Shown here: positions 1-6,610 of the stretch, piece after piece
How positions within the stretch are numbered: the first letter of the stretch is position 1
How the letters are laid out: each line of letters starts with the position of its first letter
From: Campylobacteraceae bacterium
GTDB taxonomy: Bacteria; Campylobacterota; Campylobacteria; Campylobacterales; Sulfurovaceae
Assembly: GCA_027056615.1 (NCBI GenBank)
Contig: JALUKJ010000290.1
Span: 1-8,647, forward strand
Direction of reading: 5' to 3'
Length of the DNA stretch: 8,647 nucleotides
Translations under genes and position numbers: made by a program
Notes under the pieces: generated by a model
Told to the model about the DNA's origin: nothing
The model's input: only the letters and a program-made list of their open reading frames with translations
Database searches by the model: none

Positions 1-1175
1 GCAATCAAAATAAATCCAACATATCCTGAACCAAAAAATCTTTTAGTAGTTGATTTTCTGTTCCATGATGGTCTTGCACGTACTCTATATATCATCGATT
101 GAGCATAGATACCAAAAATGCCTATGGCTAAAGTTATTGCCTCTACAAATAAAAGAGCAAACCCTTTAACTTCAAAATAGTACATTCCTGCTACTACTGT
201 AGCCAATCCTGTATAGACTCCTAAAGCAATCGCCTCACGACTTAACCATGAGGTTTTCCAATTTTTCATAGCACTCATTGCCATAATAGGGCGACCTAAA
301 TGCAGAGCAGATAGTGGTAATCCAATAGCAGATGGAAGAAGTGCCACTATAGCCATGCCTAGAGTTGTCTGAGGTAGATTAAAACCTAAAGAGAACAATA
401 GTTGACCTAAAAAGAGAGCTAAAAATGCTCCTAGAGAGACCTGTGTTAAAACGGTCATAAAGACCAAAGGCAACTCTGCATGAGCAGGTTTTAGTATTCT
501 CTCATCGGCAGGTTTCATCTTTGGCATATCTTCAGGAAGCGTATAACGTGTAGTCGGTTTAGTAATCTCAACATCAGGCAGATGAGGTGCAACCCCCTCT
601 CTCTCCATACCATGTTTTATCCACTCCTCTTTGTGTACTACCTCTATCTCAATAGCTCCAGCAGGACATGCTTGAACACATGCAGGAGTCTCACCCACAG
701 CTAGTTTGTCATGACACATATCACACTTGGTAACAATACCACGGTCATAGTTCATTACTGGCACTTCATAAGGGCAGTTCCATGTGCAGTATTGACAACC
801 TATACAAGAGTCATCATCATGCCAAACAATTCCATTCTCTTCAAACTTAACATAAGAGTTGGTTGGACAACCATGCAGACACTCAGGCTCAATACAGTGG
901 TTACATGACATAGAATTAAAAAACTGTAAGACATTAGGAAACTCTCCCCCCTCCATCTCTCCGACACGTCGCCACTTCACCTCTGGTGGATTGTTTTGTA
1001 GCTCATTACATGCAGCTTCACAACAGTGACACCCTACACAAGCAGTTGCATCAAAGTGAAAACGATACTGCTCACCCTCTTTTAGTTCAGGAATATCTAT
1101 GCTGTAGTTACCACACTGCATTCCTGTCTGGGCTTTATGGTCAATAAACGACTCCAATGGTGTATTGTTACTCAT
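1..1175 (-). CDS. DmsB-DmsC-like fused four-[4Fe-4S] ferredoxin and membrane anchor, partial (C-terminus off the left edge)
   Basis: I translated 391 residues from ATG at 1175; the frame stays open to the window edge. Residues 46-171 are a DmsB/NarH-type ferredoxin with sixteen cysteines in four groups: C46/49/52/56, C91/94/99/103, C124/127/130/134 and C151/154/166/170, enough for four [4Fe-4S] clusters. A linker (~172-233) leads to a DmsC-type anchor with hydrophobic segments near 236-264, 272-291, 315-334 and 338-362. It carries the family motifs HLGRP (292-296) and SWLSRE (309-314). In E. coli DmsB and DmsC are separate; here they are one chain. The likely role is moving electrons from membrane quinol to a molybdopterin oxidoreductase. 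Beside nirA and narK this is probably an assimilatory nitrate reductase encoded beyond the left edge (inference). A Shine-Dalgarno AAAAGG lies 8 nt before the ATG. The start overlaps the nirA stop by 8 nt, indicating translational coupling. No twin-arginine signal is seen, so the clusters may face the cytoplasm. Confidence 0.88.
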   Translation of the reverse strand, partial: MSNNTPLESFIDHKAQTGMQCGNYSIDIPELKEGEQYRFHFDATACVGCHCCEAACNELQNNPPEVKWRRVGEMEGGEFPNVLQFFNSMSCNHCIEPECLHGCPTNSYVKFEENGIVWHDDDSCIGCQYCTWNCPYEVPVMNYDRGIVTKCDMCHDKLAVGETPACVQACPAGAIEIEVVHKEEWIKHGMEREGVAPHLPDVEITKPTTRYTLPEDMPKMKPADERILKPAHAELPLVFMTVLTQVSLGAFLALFLGQLLFSLGFNLPQTTLGMAIVALLPSAIGLPLSALHLGRPIMAMSAMKNWKTSWLSREAIALGVYTGLATVVAGMYYFEVKGFALLFVEAITLAIGIFGIYAQSMIYRVRARPSWNRKSTTKRFFGSGYVGFILI

Positions 1176-3096
1176 TTTCTAAACCTTTTAGTTCTATTAA
1201 AATCTCAGAAAAGACCTGTGGTCGTTGATGTTTATTTTCATGAGTCATATTGTAAACAATCTCACTTAACTTAAGAGGTACTTTAGGGTTTAGCTTTGTC
1301 ACCTCATCACGCTTAATCTTTCTTGGTTTAAGCTTGTCAGGCTCTAGGTCAGTAACAGAGGCAAACCTCTTCTCTCCTGTTAAGAGCTTAAATAGTTTTA
1401 GTCCAAAACCAAAAATTTCAAAGTTCTCTTTTTTACCATTTTTAGGCTCTTTATCTAAATCAAGAGTAACACCCAAATCTAAAACCTCATTTAAAATGTA
1501 GTTTATCTTAGTATAGAATGCAAGAGCTTGAAAAGAGTAGTTAACTGATAAATAACGGTCATCAAACGCTTCAAAGGTTTCAGCTCTATGTTTATGCTCT
1601 GCGTAAGCTTTTAGTAGATACTTCACATGATATTTTGCTTCTGTTAGAGGAATACCTTTGTGTAAAGTATGTGCCTCTTTAGCTTCACGTGTAATCTTTC
1701 CACCTAAAAAAATATGAACACCTTGCACACGCTCACCTTTGGCATTTTTAGCTTTACAACCCTCTAAGCCAATATCTGCAATACCATGAACTCCACACCC
1801 TTTAGGACATGCCGACCAGTTCATGCGTACATTAGCATTGGCAATAGGAACTTCACTATTTAAAAAGTGAGCCATTTCAACAGCATCTGGTTTGTTAGCA
1901 ATAAGCCCATAGGAGCAAGTTAGAGTCCCTGCACAAGCTATCATATCTGAGAAATAGAGGTTGTTGTACTGTTCATACTTTTTAACCAATTCAGATGACT
2001 CATACTCTTCAATCCTATCTTGTGGAATATTTACTACAAATAGATTTTGGTCGTAGGAGAGTCGAATGTTCCCATCTCCAAACTCCTCTGCTAACTTTGA
2101 AGCCTCTATCATATCTGTTCCGTTAAATACACCAGATGGAACAATTATCTTGTGAGAAAAGAGACCATTTCGACCTAAAACCTTATTTGCCCCAAGAGCA
2201 ATATTTTGAGACTGAACCATAGTAATACCTGCTGTAGCAAACTCAACTCCAGCCTCTGTCTTCACAGCATCTATAAAGTTCTCAATACCTACATCATTAA
2301 GTAGATAGACCAAACGGTTCTTATTTCTATTGTCTCTATAACCATACTTTTTAAATACAATTAAAAGAGATTTAAAAAAGAGTGGCACTTCCTCTTTTGT
2401 TACAAAACAGTTTGCATCTTGACCCTGCATTCCAACTCTTGCCCCAAGATAGACGTTAAAACCAAAAATTCCATCTTTTTGAGCCAAGACAAAATTACAA
2501 TCGTGTCCGAAAATGTTACATGAATTTGAGAGAGAACCTAAAATCCCTGTATTAAATTTTCGAGGAAGAGCAGAAATCCACTCCTCTCTCTCTCCAAATA
2601 TCTCTTGGAGTTGGTTAATAATTGGCATAGTCTCTATAATGTTGTCATAAGCTATCCCATCAAGTGGGTCTGTTACAATATTTCTAGGGTTATCTACCCC
2701 TGTCTGAAAGGTACTAATGCCAACCTCTTTAAGCTCTGCTAAAACCTTAGCAATATCTTCAATTTTTAAGTAACGCAACTCTACTTGCATACGTGTAGTA
2801 ATATCAATATAGTCATTACCATACTTTTGAGCAACCTCTCCAATACGCCGTGCTTGTGGGGCTGTGAGTTGTCCAGCAGGTATTCTAACCCTTAACATAA
2901 AGTCTTCGCCCTTATCAAAAAGACCAAAACATTTTAGAAAGTAAGCAGAGTCCTCTTTAGCTAACCCCTCATACCCAGCTTGGGCAATCTCTTCAAGCTT
3001 TTCATAAACCTCCATTGGAGATTTAAGAGCTTTTGTTGTCTCTACTTTATTTATTTTTTTACTTCGTGCTTCTAGTGCTTTTGCCAAAATAGACAT
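1168..3096 (-). CDS. nirA: Ferredoxin-type nitrite reductase (siroheme/[4Fe-4S]) with an unusual C-terminal extension
   Basis: The 642-residue protein should catalyse the six-electron reduction of nitrite to ammonium in the cytoplasm. The order is that of the nitrite/sulfite reductase family: first ferredoxin-like half-domain (~56-130), first siroheme domain (~135-280), second half-domain (~303-375), second siroheme domain (~385-505). Siroheme/cluster cysteines are visible as C388-x5-C394 and C430-x3-C434. The motif DITTRMQ (98-104) and LPRKF (177-181) supply the basic residues that hold siroheme and substrate in this family. Sulfite reductase is the alternative, but adjacent narK and the overlapping iron-sulfur gene favour nitrite. 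Family members usually run about 500-550 residues; the extra ~130 end in a kinase-like segment (separate entry). The start is the first ATG after a short promoter region; its ribosome site is weak (GGGG, 5 nt upstream). It leads an operon with the downstream ferredoxin/anchor gene and diverges from narK. Confidence 0.9.
   Translation of the reverse strand: MSILAKALEARSKKINKVETTKALKSPMEVYEKLEEIAQAGYEGLAKEDSAYFLKCFGLFDKGEDFMLRVRIPAGQLTAPQARRIGEVAQKYGNDYIDITTRMQVELRYLKIEDIAKVLAELKEVGISTFQTGVDNPRNIVTDPLDGIAYDNIIETMPIINQLQEIFGEREEWISALPRKFNTGILGSLSNSCNIFGHDCNFVLAQKDGIFGFNVYLGARVGMQGQDANCFVTKEEVPLFFKSLLIVFKKYGYRDNRNKNRLVYLLNDVGIENFIDAVKTEAGVEFATAGITMVQSQNIALGANKVLGRNGLFSHKIIVPSGVFNGTDMIEASKLAEEFGDGNIRLSYDQNLFVVNIPQDRIEEYESSELVKKYEQYNNLYFSDMIACAGTLTCSYGLIANKPDAVEMAHFLNSEVPIANANVRMNWSACPKGCGVHGIADIGLEGCKAKNAKGERVQGVHIFLGGKITREAKEAHTLHKGIPLTEAKYHVKYLLKAYAEHKHRAETFEAFDDRYLSVNYSFQALAFYTKINYILNEVLDLGVTLDLDKEPKNGKKENFEIFGFGLKLFKLLTGEKRFASVTDLEPDKLKPRKIKRDEVTKLNPKVPLKLSEIVYNMTHENKHQRPQVFSEILIELKGLENE
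1171..1425 (-). other. Kinase C-lobe-like tail of NirA (residues 558-642)
   Basis: This segment of NirA is not part of the nitrite reductase fold. It reads EIFGFGLKLFKLLTG (560-574), like subdomain IX of Ser/Thr kinases (typical form DIYSLGVILYELLTG). About 50 residues later comes a helix with LSEIVYNM and then QRPQVFSEIL (624-633), like subdomain XI with its invariant arginine (here R625). Aligned by eye to the kinase encoded at 4777-6411, the first block shares about 7 of 14 residues with EIFSIGVTLYEALT and the second about 8 of 34. None of the catalytic kinase elements (ATP lysine, HRD, DFG, APE) occurs in NirA, so it cannot phosphorylate by itself. A protein-protein docking or regulatory role is an inference; a fusion relic is also possible. 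Confidence 0.6.
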
Positions 3097-3117
3097 GTGT
3101 ACCCCATTTGTGAATTG

Positions 3118-3131
3118 ATTATATTATTATA
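3118..3131 (-). promoter_or_regulatory. Probable promoter -10 boxes for the nirA operon
   Basis: Two perfect TATAAT hexamers are read on the minus strand, at 3131-3126 and 3123-3118, some 22-35 nt before the nirA ATG. Either would give a very short leader. No convincing -35 hexamer is seen, which is usual for vegetative promoters of Campylobacterota. Which box is used cannot be decided from the sequence. Confidence 0.45.
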
Positions 3132-3150
3132 ATAAAAAAGTCAAAATTAC

Positions 3151-3183
3151 AATTGAATTAATTGTATATTAATTAATCAATTT
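3151..3183. promoter_or_regulatory. AT-rich imperfect palindrome in the nirA/narK divergent promoter region
   Basis: AATTGA-ATTAAT at 3151-3162 is mirrored by ATTAAT-taa-TCAATT ending at 3183, around a short TGTAT centre with a 3-nt bulge. It lies between the two divergent promoters and could be a regulator site, but such AT-rich sequence makes chance palindromes likely. Confidence 0.2.
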
Positions 3184-3194
3184 AAAAAGTAAAT

Positions 3195-3211
3195 TGATTA
3201 CTTTTTAATCA
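3195..3211. promoter_or_regulatory. Perfect inverted repeat TGATTA-N5-TAATCA, candidate operator
   Basis: Two 6-bp arms (TGATTA at 3195-3200, TAATCA at 3206-3211) flank CTTTT. The centre is about 53 nt before the predicted narK start of transcription and about 85-90 nt before that of nirA, a plausible place for an activator. The spacing does not match the CRP/FNR consensus (TTGAT-N4-ATCAA), so the regulator is unknown. Confidence 0.3.
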
Positions 3212-3240
3212 CTAAAATTACATAAAAAATAAAAAATTAT

Positions 3241-3249
3241 TGTTATAAT
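3241..3249 (+). promoter_or_regulatory. Extended -10 promoter for narK
   Basis: TGT followed by a perfect TATAAT (3244-3249) forms an extended -10 element. Transcription would start near 3256, leaving a leader of about 24 nt that contains the AGGAG ribosome site (3270-3274), 5 nt before the narK ATG. Confidence 0.6.
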
Positions 3250-3279
3250 TCTCATAACTTAAAATTAACAGGAGATATT

Positions 3280-4560
3280 ATGGCAGGATTTAAAGCGTTA
3301 AAAGGACAAGGGCATTCACCAACACTTTTTGCAGCATTTTTATATTTTGACTTTTCATTTATGGTGTGGACAATGCTTGGACCACTCTCAACAGAGATTG
3401 CAGAATCTCTAGCAATGCACGGTTTTACAATGACGGCTGCTCAAAAGGCAACACTACTCTCTATACCTATTCTTTCAGGAGCATTATTAAGAATACTTCT
3501 TGGATTTGGGGTCGATAAATTAGGAGCAAAATTAACAGCACTGCTCTCACAAGCTATTGTTATCTCGGTTCTCTTTTACGCTTTCTTTAGAGGGGAAAAC
3601 ATTACATATAATGAACTCTTAGTAGTAGCACTTGGTCTTGGTTTTGCAGGGGCTTCATTTGCTGTAGCACTTCCACAAGCTGGTCAATGGTATCCACCAA
3701 AGCTTCAAGGAATTGTACTAGGTATTGCAGGGGCAGGAAATGTTGGTGTGGTACTTGACTTCTTGTTTGCTCCAAAAATTGCAGAGTTATGGGGTTGGTC
3801 AGCTGTATTTTTAGTGGGTGGTGTTCTATCTACCATTATATTTTTTACCTATATGTTTATGGCAAAAAATGCTCCTGCTGATGTCTATACACCAAACCCT
3901 AAAAAATTAAAAGATTATGGTAAACTTCTAAAAGATAAAGATACATGGTGGTTTAACCTCTTTTATGCCATTAGTTTTGGTGGATTTGTTGGGTTTGCAG
4001 GATATATGAAAGTCTACCTTATGAACACCTATCAAGCCGATATGTCAGCGTTTGGTATTGATTGGTTCAATGAGCCAAATGTTAAAGTAATTGCAGGATA
4101 TTTTGGAGCATTAACCATTTTTGCAGGAGCTGTTTTACGACCTGTAGGTGGAGCTGTTGCCGACAAATTAGGAGGAATTAAATCACTCTACTTCTTCTTT
4201 GGTTTTGTAGCAATCTTAACACTACTTAATGCAATAGTAACTTTACCATTTGCTGTAGCTATTTTGGTACTTTTCTTAATTATGGCAAGTCTTGGTATGG
4301 CAAATGGTGCTGTATTCCAACTTGTTCCACAACGATTTGGTAAAGATATTGGTATTATGACAGGAATTATCGGTGCTGCTGGTGGACTTGGTGGTACAGC
4401 TCTTATTAAGACTCTTGGTTGGAGTAAAGGTGCATTTGATGGCTACTCTGCTGGATTTATGATTTTTGCAGGAGTTGTTCTTGTGGCTATTATTGGTATC
4501 TCAATGGTTAAAACACGTTGGAGAACCACTTGGGGTGTTCAGGCTGGTGGTCGAATTTAA
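3280..4560 (+). CDS. narK: NarK/NasA-type nitrate/nitrite transporter (major facilitator superfamily)
   Basis: The 426-residue inner-membrane protein has about twelve hydrophobic segments and the usual family length. Both nitrate-porter signatures are present: GIAGAGNVG (148-156) in the fifth helix, and a second glycine-rich stretch with ANGAVFQLVP (341-350) and GIIGAAGGLGG (362-372) in the eleventh. R71 (ALLRILLGFG) and R287 (VLRPVGG) match the two substrate-binding arginines of E. coli NarK (R89 and R305). It should import nitrate for the reductases encoded divergently. Whether it works by proton symport or nitrate/nitrite exchange cannot be told; the assimilatory context favours uptake. 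The start is fixed by AGGAG 5 nt upstream. The last codons and stop lie next to the repeat element at 4572. Confidence 0.93.
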   Translation: MAGFKALKGQGHSPTLFAAFLYFDFSFMVWTMLGPLSTEIAESLAMHGFTMTAAQKATLLSIPILSGALLRILLGFGVDKLGAKLTALLSQAIVISVLFYAFFRGENITYNELLVVALGLGFAGASFAVALPQAGQWYPPKLQGIVLGIAGAGNVGVVLDFLFAPKIAELWGWSAVFLVGGVLSTIIFFTYMFMAKNAPADVYTPNPKKLKDYGKLLKDKDTWWFNLFYAISFGGFVGFAGYMKVYLMNTYQADMSAFGIDWFNEPNVKVIAGYFGALTIFAGAVLRPVGGAVADKLGGIKSLYFFFGFVAILTLLNAIVTLPFAVAILVLFLIMASLGMANGAVFQLVPQRFGKDIGIMTGIIGAAGGLGGTALIKTLGWSKGAFDGYSAGFMIFAGVVLVAIIGISMVKTRWRTTWGVQAGGRI

Positions 4561-4571
4561 TCGAACTTTCA

Positions 4572-4745
4572 CTCGTTCCCAGAGTCTCGGTCAATGCCAA
4601 TGAATTAAGGAATAAATATTCAAAAACTGTAGGTTCGATTTCATCGAACGGATTGTTTTATGGGCTTCAATTTTTTGTTCGATAAAATCGAACCTACAGG
4701 ATTTGGGCTTAATGCAATGGCATTGACTAGGACGTTGGGAACGAG
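4572..4745. repeat. Palindromic MITE/REP-like element, copy A
   Basis: The element begins CTCGTTCCCA (4572-4581) and ends with its exact reverse complement TGGGAACGAG (4736-4745). Inside, TCAATGCC at the left is mirrored by GGCATTGA at the right. The centre holds a 23-bp inverted repeat (4627-4649 against 4677-4699, one mismatch) around a 27-nt loop; each arm is also a small palindrome, GTTCGAT-N3-ATCGAAC. The 136-nt core (4591-4726) differs from the reverse complement of copy B at only about 4 positions. It has no coding capacity and fits a non-autonomous mobile element. It fills most of the gap between narK and the kinase gene. Its T-run is on the minus-strand side, so it should not terminate narK transcripts. 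Confidence 0.85.
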
Positions 4746-4764
4746 AGGTTATCAAGTCAAAGAA

Positions 4765-4768
4765 AGGA
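4765..4768 (+). promoter_or_regulatory. Ribosome binding site that fixes the kinase gene start
   Basis: AGGA within AGAAAGGAAA lies 8 nt before ATG 4777. The earlier in-frame ATG at 4660 lies inside repeat A with no ribosome site, so 4777 is preferred. Confidence 0.7.
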
Positions 4769-4776
4769 AACTTCTA

Positions 4777-6411
4777 ATGTCCAAACAAAACATCAAAACT
4801 TCAGGCTTCTCACTTGTCAAAGGAAAAGAGCTAACAGGTGACGACTACTTTGACGTAAAAACCATAGATAACTTTACTATTGCTATTGTATGTGATGGAG
4901 TAGGTTCTGCTGATGAGGGGGCTGAAGCTGCACGTCGTGTAACAAACTACCTTATGAGTAACTTTAAAAATCGTCCACAGAGTTGGAGCATTGAGAAGTC
5001 TATTAAGACTTTTATTAAATCTATCAATGCTATTCTTTATGAAGATTCCATGGTTAACTATGAACGCCCTGAACTTGTAACAACATTAACATTAGTTATT
5101 ATTGAAGGAGACAGACTCTATGGTGCAAATGTTGGTGACAGTAGAGTATATCTTTTAAGAGATAACGAACTCTCTCAACTCTCTAAAGACCATGCAATGG
5201 AAGAGGAGGGATATGAGGGAGTATTAACCAAAGCTATGGGGATTGATAAAGAGGTTGAACCCTACTATTTTGAAAATATTATCAACAAAAAAGATAAAAT
5301 TCTACTCTGTTCTGATGGTCTATATACAGTTTTAGACAAAGACAGCATTAAAGAGTATACACAAAATGGTTCACACTATATTGTTAAAAAAGCCTCTAAA
5401 CTCATGGAAGATAACCTTCCTGATGATACTACAGCTGTTACTATTGACATCTTAGATATTGACCAAGTAGAGAAGCTAAAACAGCAAGACCTTATTATTC
5501 CAACTAGCTTAGATAAAGGTATGATTATAGATGGCTACAAGCTTGAAAAATCTCTTATTCAAAACAATCGTACTTGGCTCTGTTCTAAAAGGGGTCAAAA
5601 TTATGTACTTAAGTTTGCTCCTCTTGAAGCTATAGATGACCCTACCATCCTTGACCTATATGTAAAAGAGGCATGGAACTCAAACAGACTAAAGGCAGGG
5701 TTCTTTCCTAAAGCTGTCATTCCTAAAAATCGTACCTATCGTTACTATGTTATGAAGATGGTAGAGGGAGTTGACCTAAAAGAGCATCTAAAAAAACGTA
5801 AGCTCTCTGTAGATGACACGGTCAATCTTGCAAAGATGCTTCTAAAAATGAGTCAATATCTACTTAAATTTGACCTTGTTCATGGAGATATTAAACCTGA
5901 AAATATTATGGTCAGTGAACGAGATGGAAAACATATCTTTAAAGTTATTGACTTTGGTTCTATGACAGAACTATACAGTACTACCTCAAATGCAGGAACA
6001 CCATCTTACTTAGCTCCTGAACGTTTTATAGGCAAAAGTATTAGCGAGTCAACAGAAATCTTCTCTATTGGTGTTACTCTATACGAAGCTCTTACTCAAA
6101 AGTTCCCTTATGGAGAGATAGAGCCTTTTCAAACTCCTAGTTTTAAAAAAGTTATACCACTAAGTAAATACAACAAAAATATTCCTCAATGGCTCTCATC
6201 TGTCATATTTAGAGCAGTAGAGAAAGAGTCTGATTTACGTTATAAAAACTACTCAGAGATGATGTTTGAACTCTCTAATCCACAAAAAGTAAAACCCTAT
6301 TTTGATAAAAAAGCTTCACTTATAGAGAAACAACCTGTGCTATTTTATAGAACACTATTTACTATTTCTTTGATTGTTAATTTTATTTTGATTGGGTTGT
6401 TATTGAAGTAG
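4777..6411 (+). CDS. Bifunctional PP2C phosphatase/Ser-Thr kinase with C-terminal membrane anchor
   Basis: The 544-residue protein has three parts. Residues ~10-230 form a PP2C phosphatase with metal-binding motifs CDGVGS (D40, G41), NVGDSR (G120, D121), CSDGL (D180) and PDDTT (D216, D217). Residues ~253-500 form a Ser/Thr kinase with lysine K279 (VLKFA), helix C glutamate E298, catalytic HGDIKPEN (H369, D371, K373, N376), DFG (392-394), APE (413-415) and R488. Residues ~523-543 are one hydrophobic segment, so the enzymatic part should face the cytoplasm. The ATP-binding loop lacks its glycines (SLIQNNRTW), and HGD replaces HRD, making it a non-RD kinase. This architecture matches the kinases inside nitrate-assimilation clusters of other proteobacteria (PA1782 type, from memory). 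Targets are unknown; NarK or NirA are guesses from context. It is same-strand with narK, 216 nt downstream, with repeat A between, so co-transcription is plausible. An in-frame ATG at 4660 would add 39 residues encoded by the repeat and is rejected. Confidence 0.88.
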   Translation: MSKQNIKTSGFSLVKGKELTGDDYFDVKTIDNFTIAIVCDGVGSADEGAEAARRVTNYLMSNFKNRPQSWSIEKSIKTFIKSINAILYEDSMVNYERPELVTTLTLVIIEGDRLYGANVGDSRVYLLRDNELSQLSKDHAMEEEGYEGVLTKAMGIDKEVEPYYFENIINKKDKILLCSDGLYTVLDKDSIKEYTQNGSHYIVKKASKLMEDNLPDDTTAVTIDILDIDQVEKLKQQDLIIPTSLDKGMIIDGYKLEKSLIQNNRTWLCSKRGQNYVLKFAPLEAIDDPTILDLYVKEAWNSNRLKAGFFPKAVIPKNRTYRYYVMKMVEGVDLKEHLKKRKLSVDDTVNLAKMLLKMSQYLLKFDLVHGDIKPENIMVSERDGKHIFKVIDFGSMTELYSTTSNAGTPSYLAPERFIGKSISESTEIFSIGVTLYEALTQKFPYGEIEPFQTPSFKKVIPLSKYNKNIPQWLSSVIFRAVEKESDLRYKNYSEMMFELSNPQKVKPYFDKKASLIEKQPVLFYRTLFTISLIVNFILIGLLLK

Positions 6412-6457
6412 AATTTTAAAAAAATTTTAGTAATTTTTCTTCTTATATGCATTCCCA

Positions 6458-6610
6458 CGGAGACCGCAATGCCATTGAATTAAGTCCAAATCCTGTAGGT
6501 TCGATTTTATCGAACAAAAAATTGAAGTCCATAAAACAATCCGTTCGATGAAATCGAACCTACAGTTTTTGAATATTTATTCCTTAATTCATTGGCATTG
6601 ACGGAGACCG
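6458..6610. repeat. 9-bp direct repeats CGGAGACCG bounding the core of copy B
   Basis: CGGAGACCG occurs at 6458-6466 and again at 6602-6610, exactly at the edges of the core. Joining the outer sequences with one copy of the 9-mer restores a REP-like hairpin whose arms are TTCCCACGG and CCGTGGGAA. This is what a 9-bp target-site duplication would look like. The 9-mer is itself partly palindromic, so a purely structural origin remains possible. Confidence 0.45.
6493..6570 (+). terminator. Possible intrinsic terminator of the kinase transcript, formed by repeat B
   Basis: The 23-bp stem (one mismatch, 27-nt loop) is followed directly by five T (6566-6570) in the kinase direction. In the porin direction no T-run follows the stem. 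The long loop makes it an unusual terminator, but the location 82 nt after the kinase stop is suitable. Confidence 0.45.

Noticed and set aside
711..908. 65-codon plus-strand open frame
   Set aside because: It lies fully antisense to the cysteine-rich region of the DmsB-like protein, whose four cluster motifs are unmistakable. It has no ribosome site or recognisable motif.
3151..3211. FNR/CRP box between nirA and narK
   Set aside because: TTGAT and ATCAA-like half sites occur but never with the 4-bp spacing; in such AT-rich DNA they are expected by chance.
4660..4776. Longer start for the PP2C-kinase
   Set aside because: The extra codons belong to the palindromic repeat, which also occurs non-coding at 6449-6620. 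ATG 4777 has a good ribosome site and matches where the PP2C domain begins.
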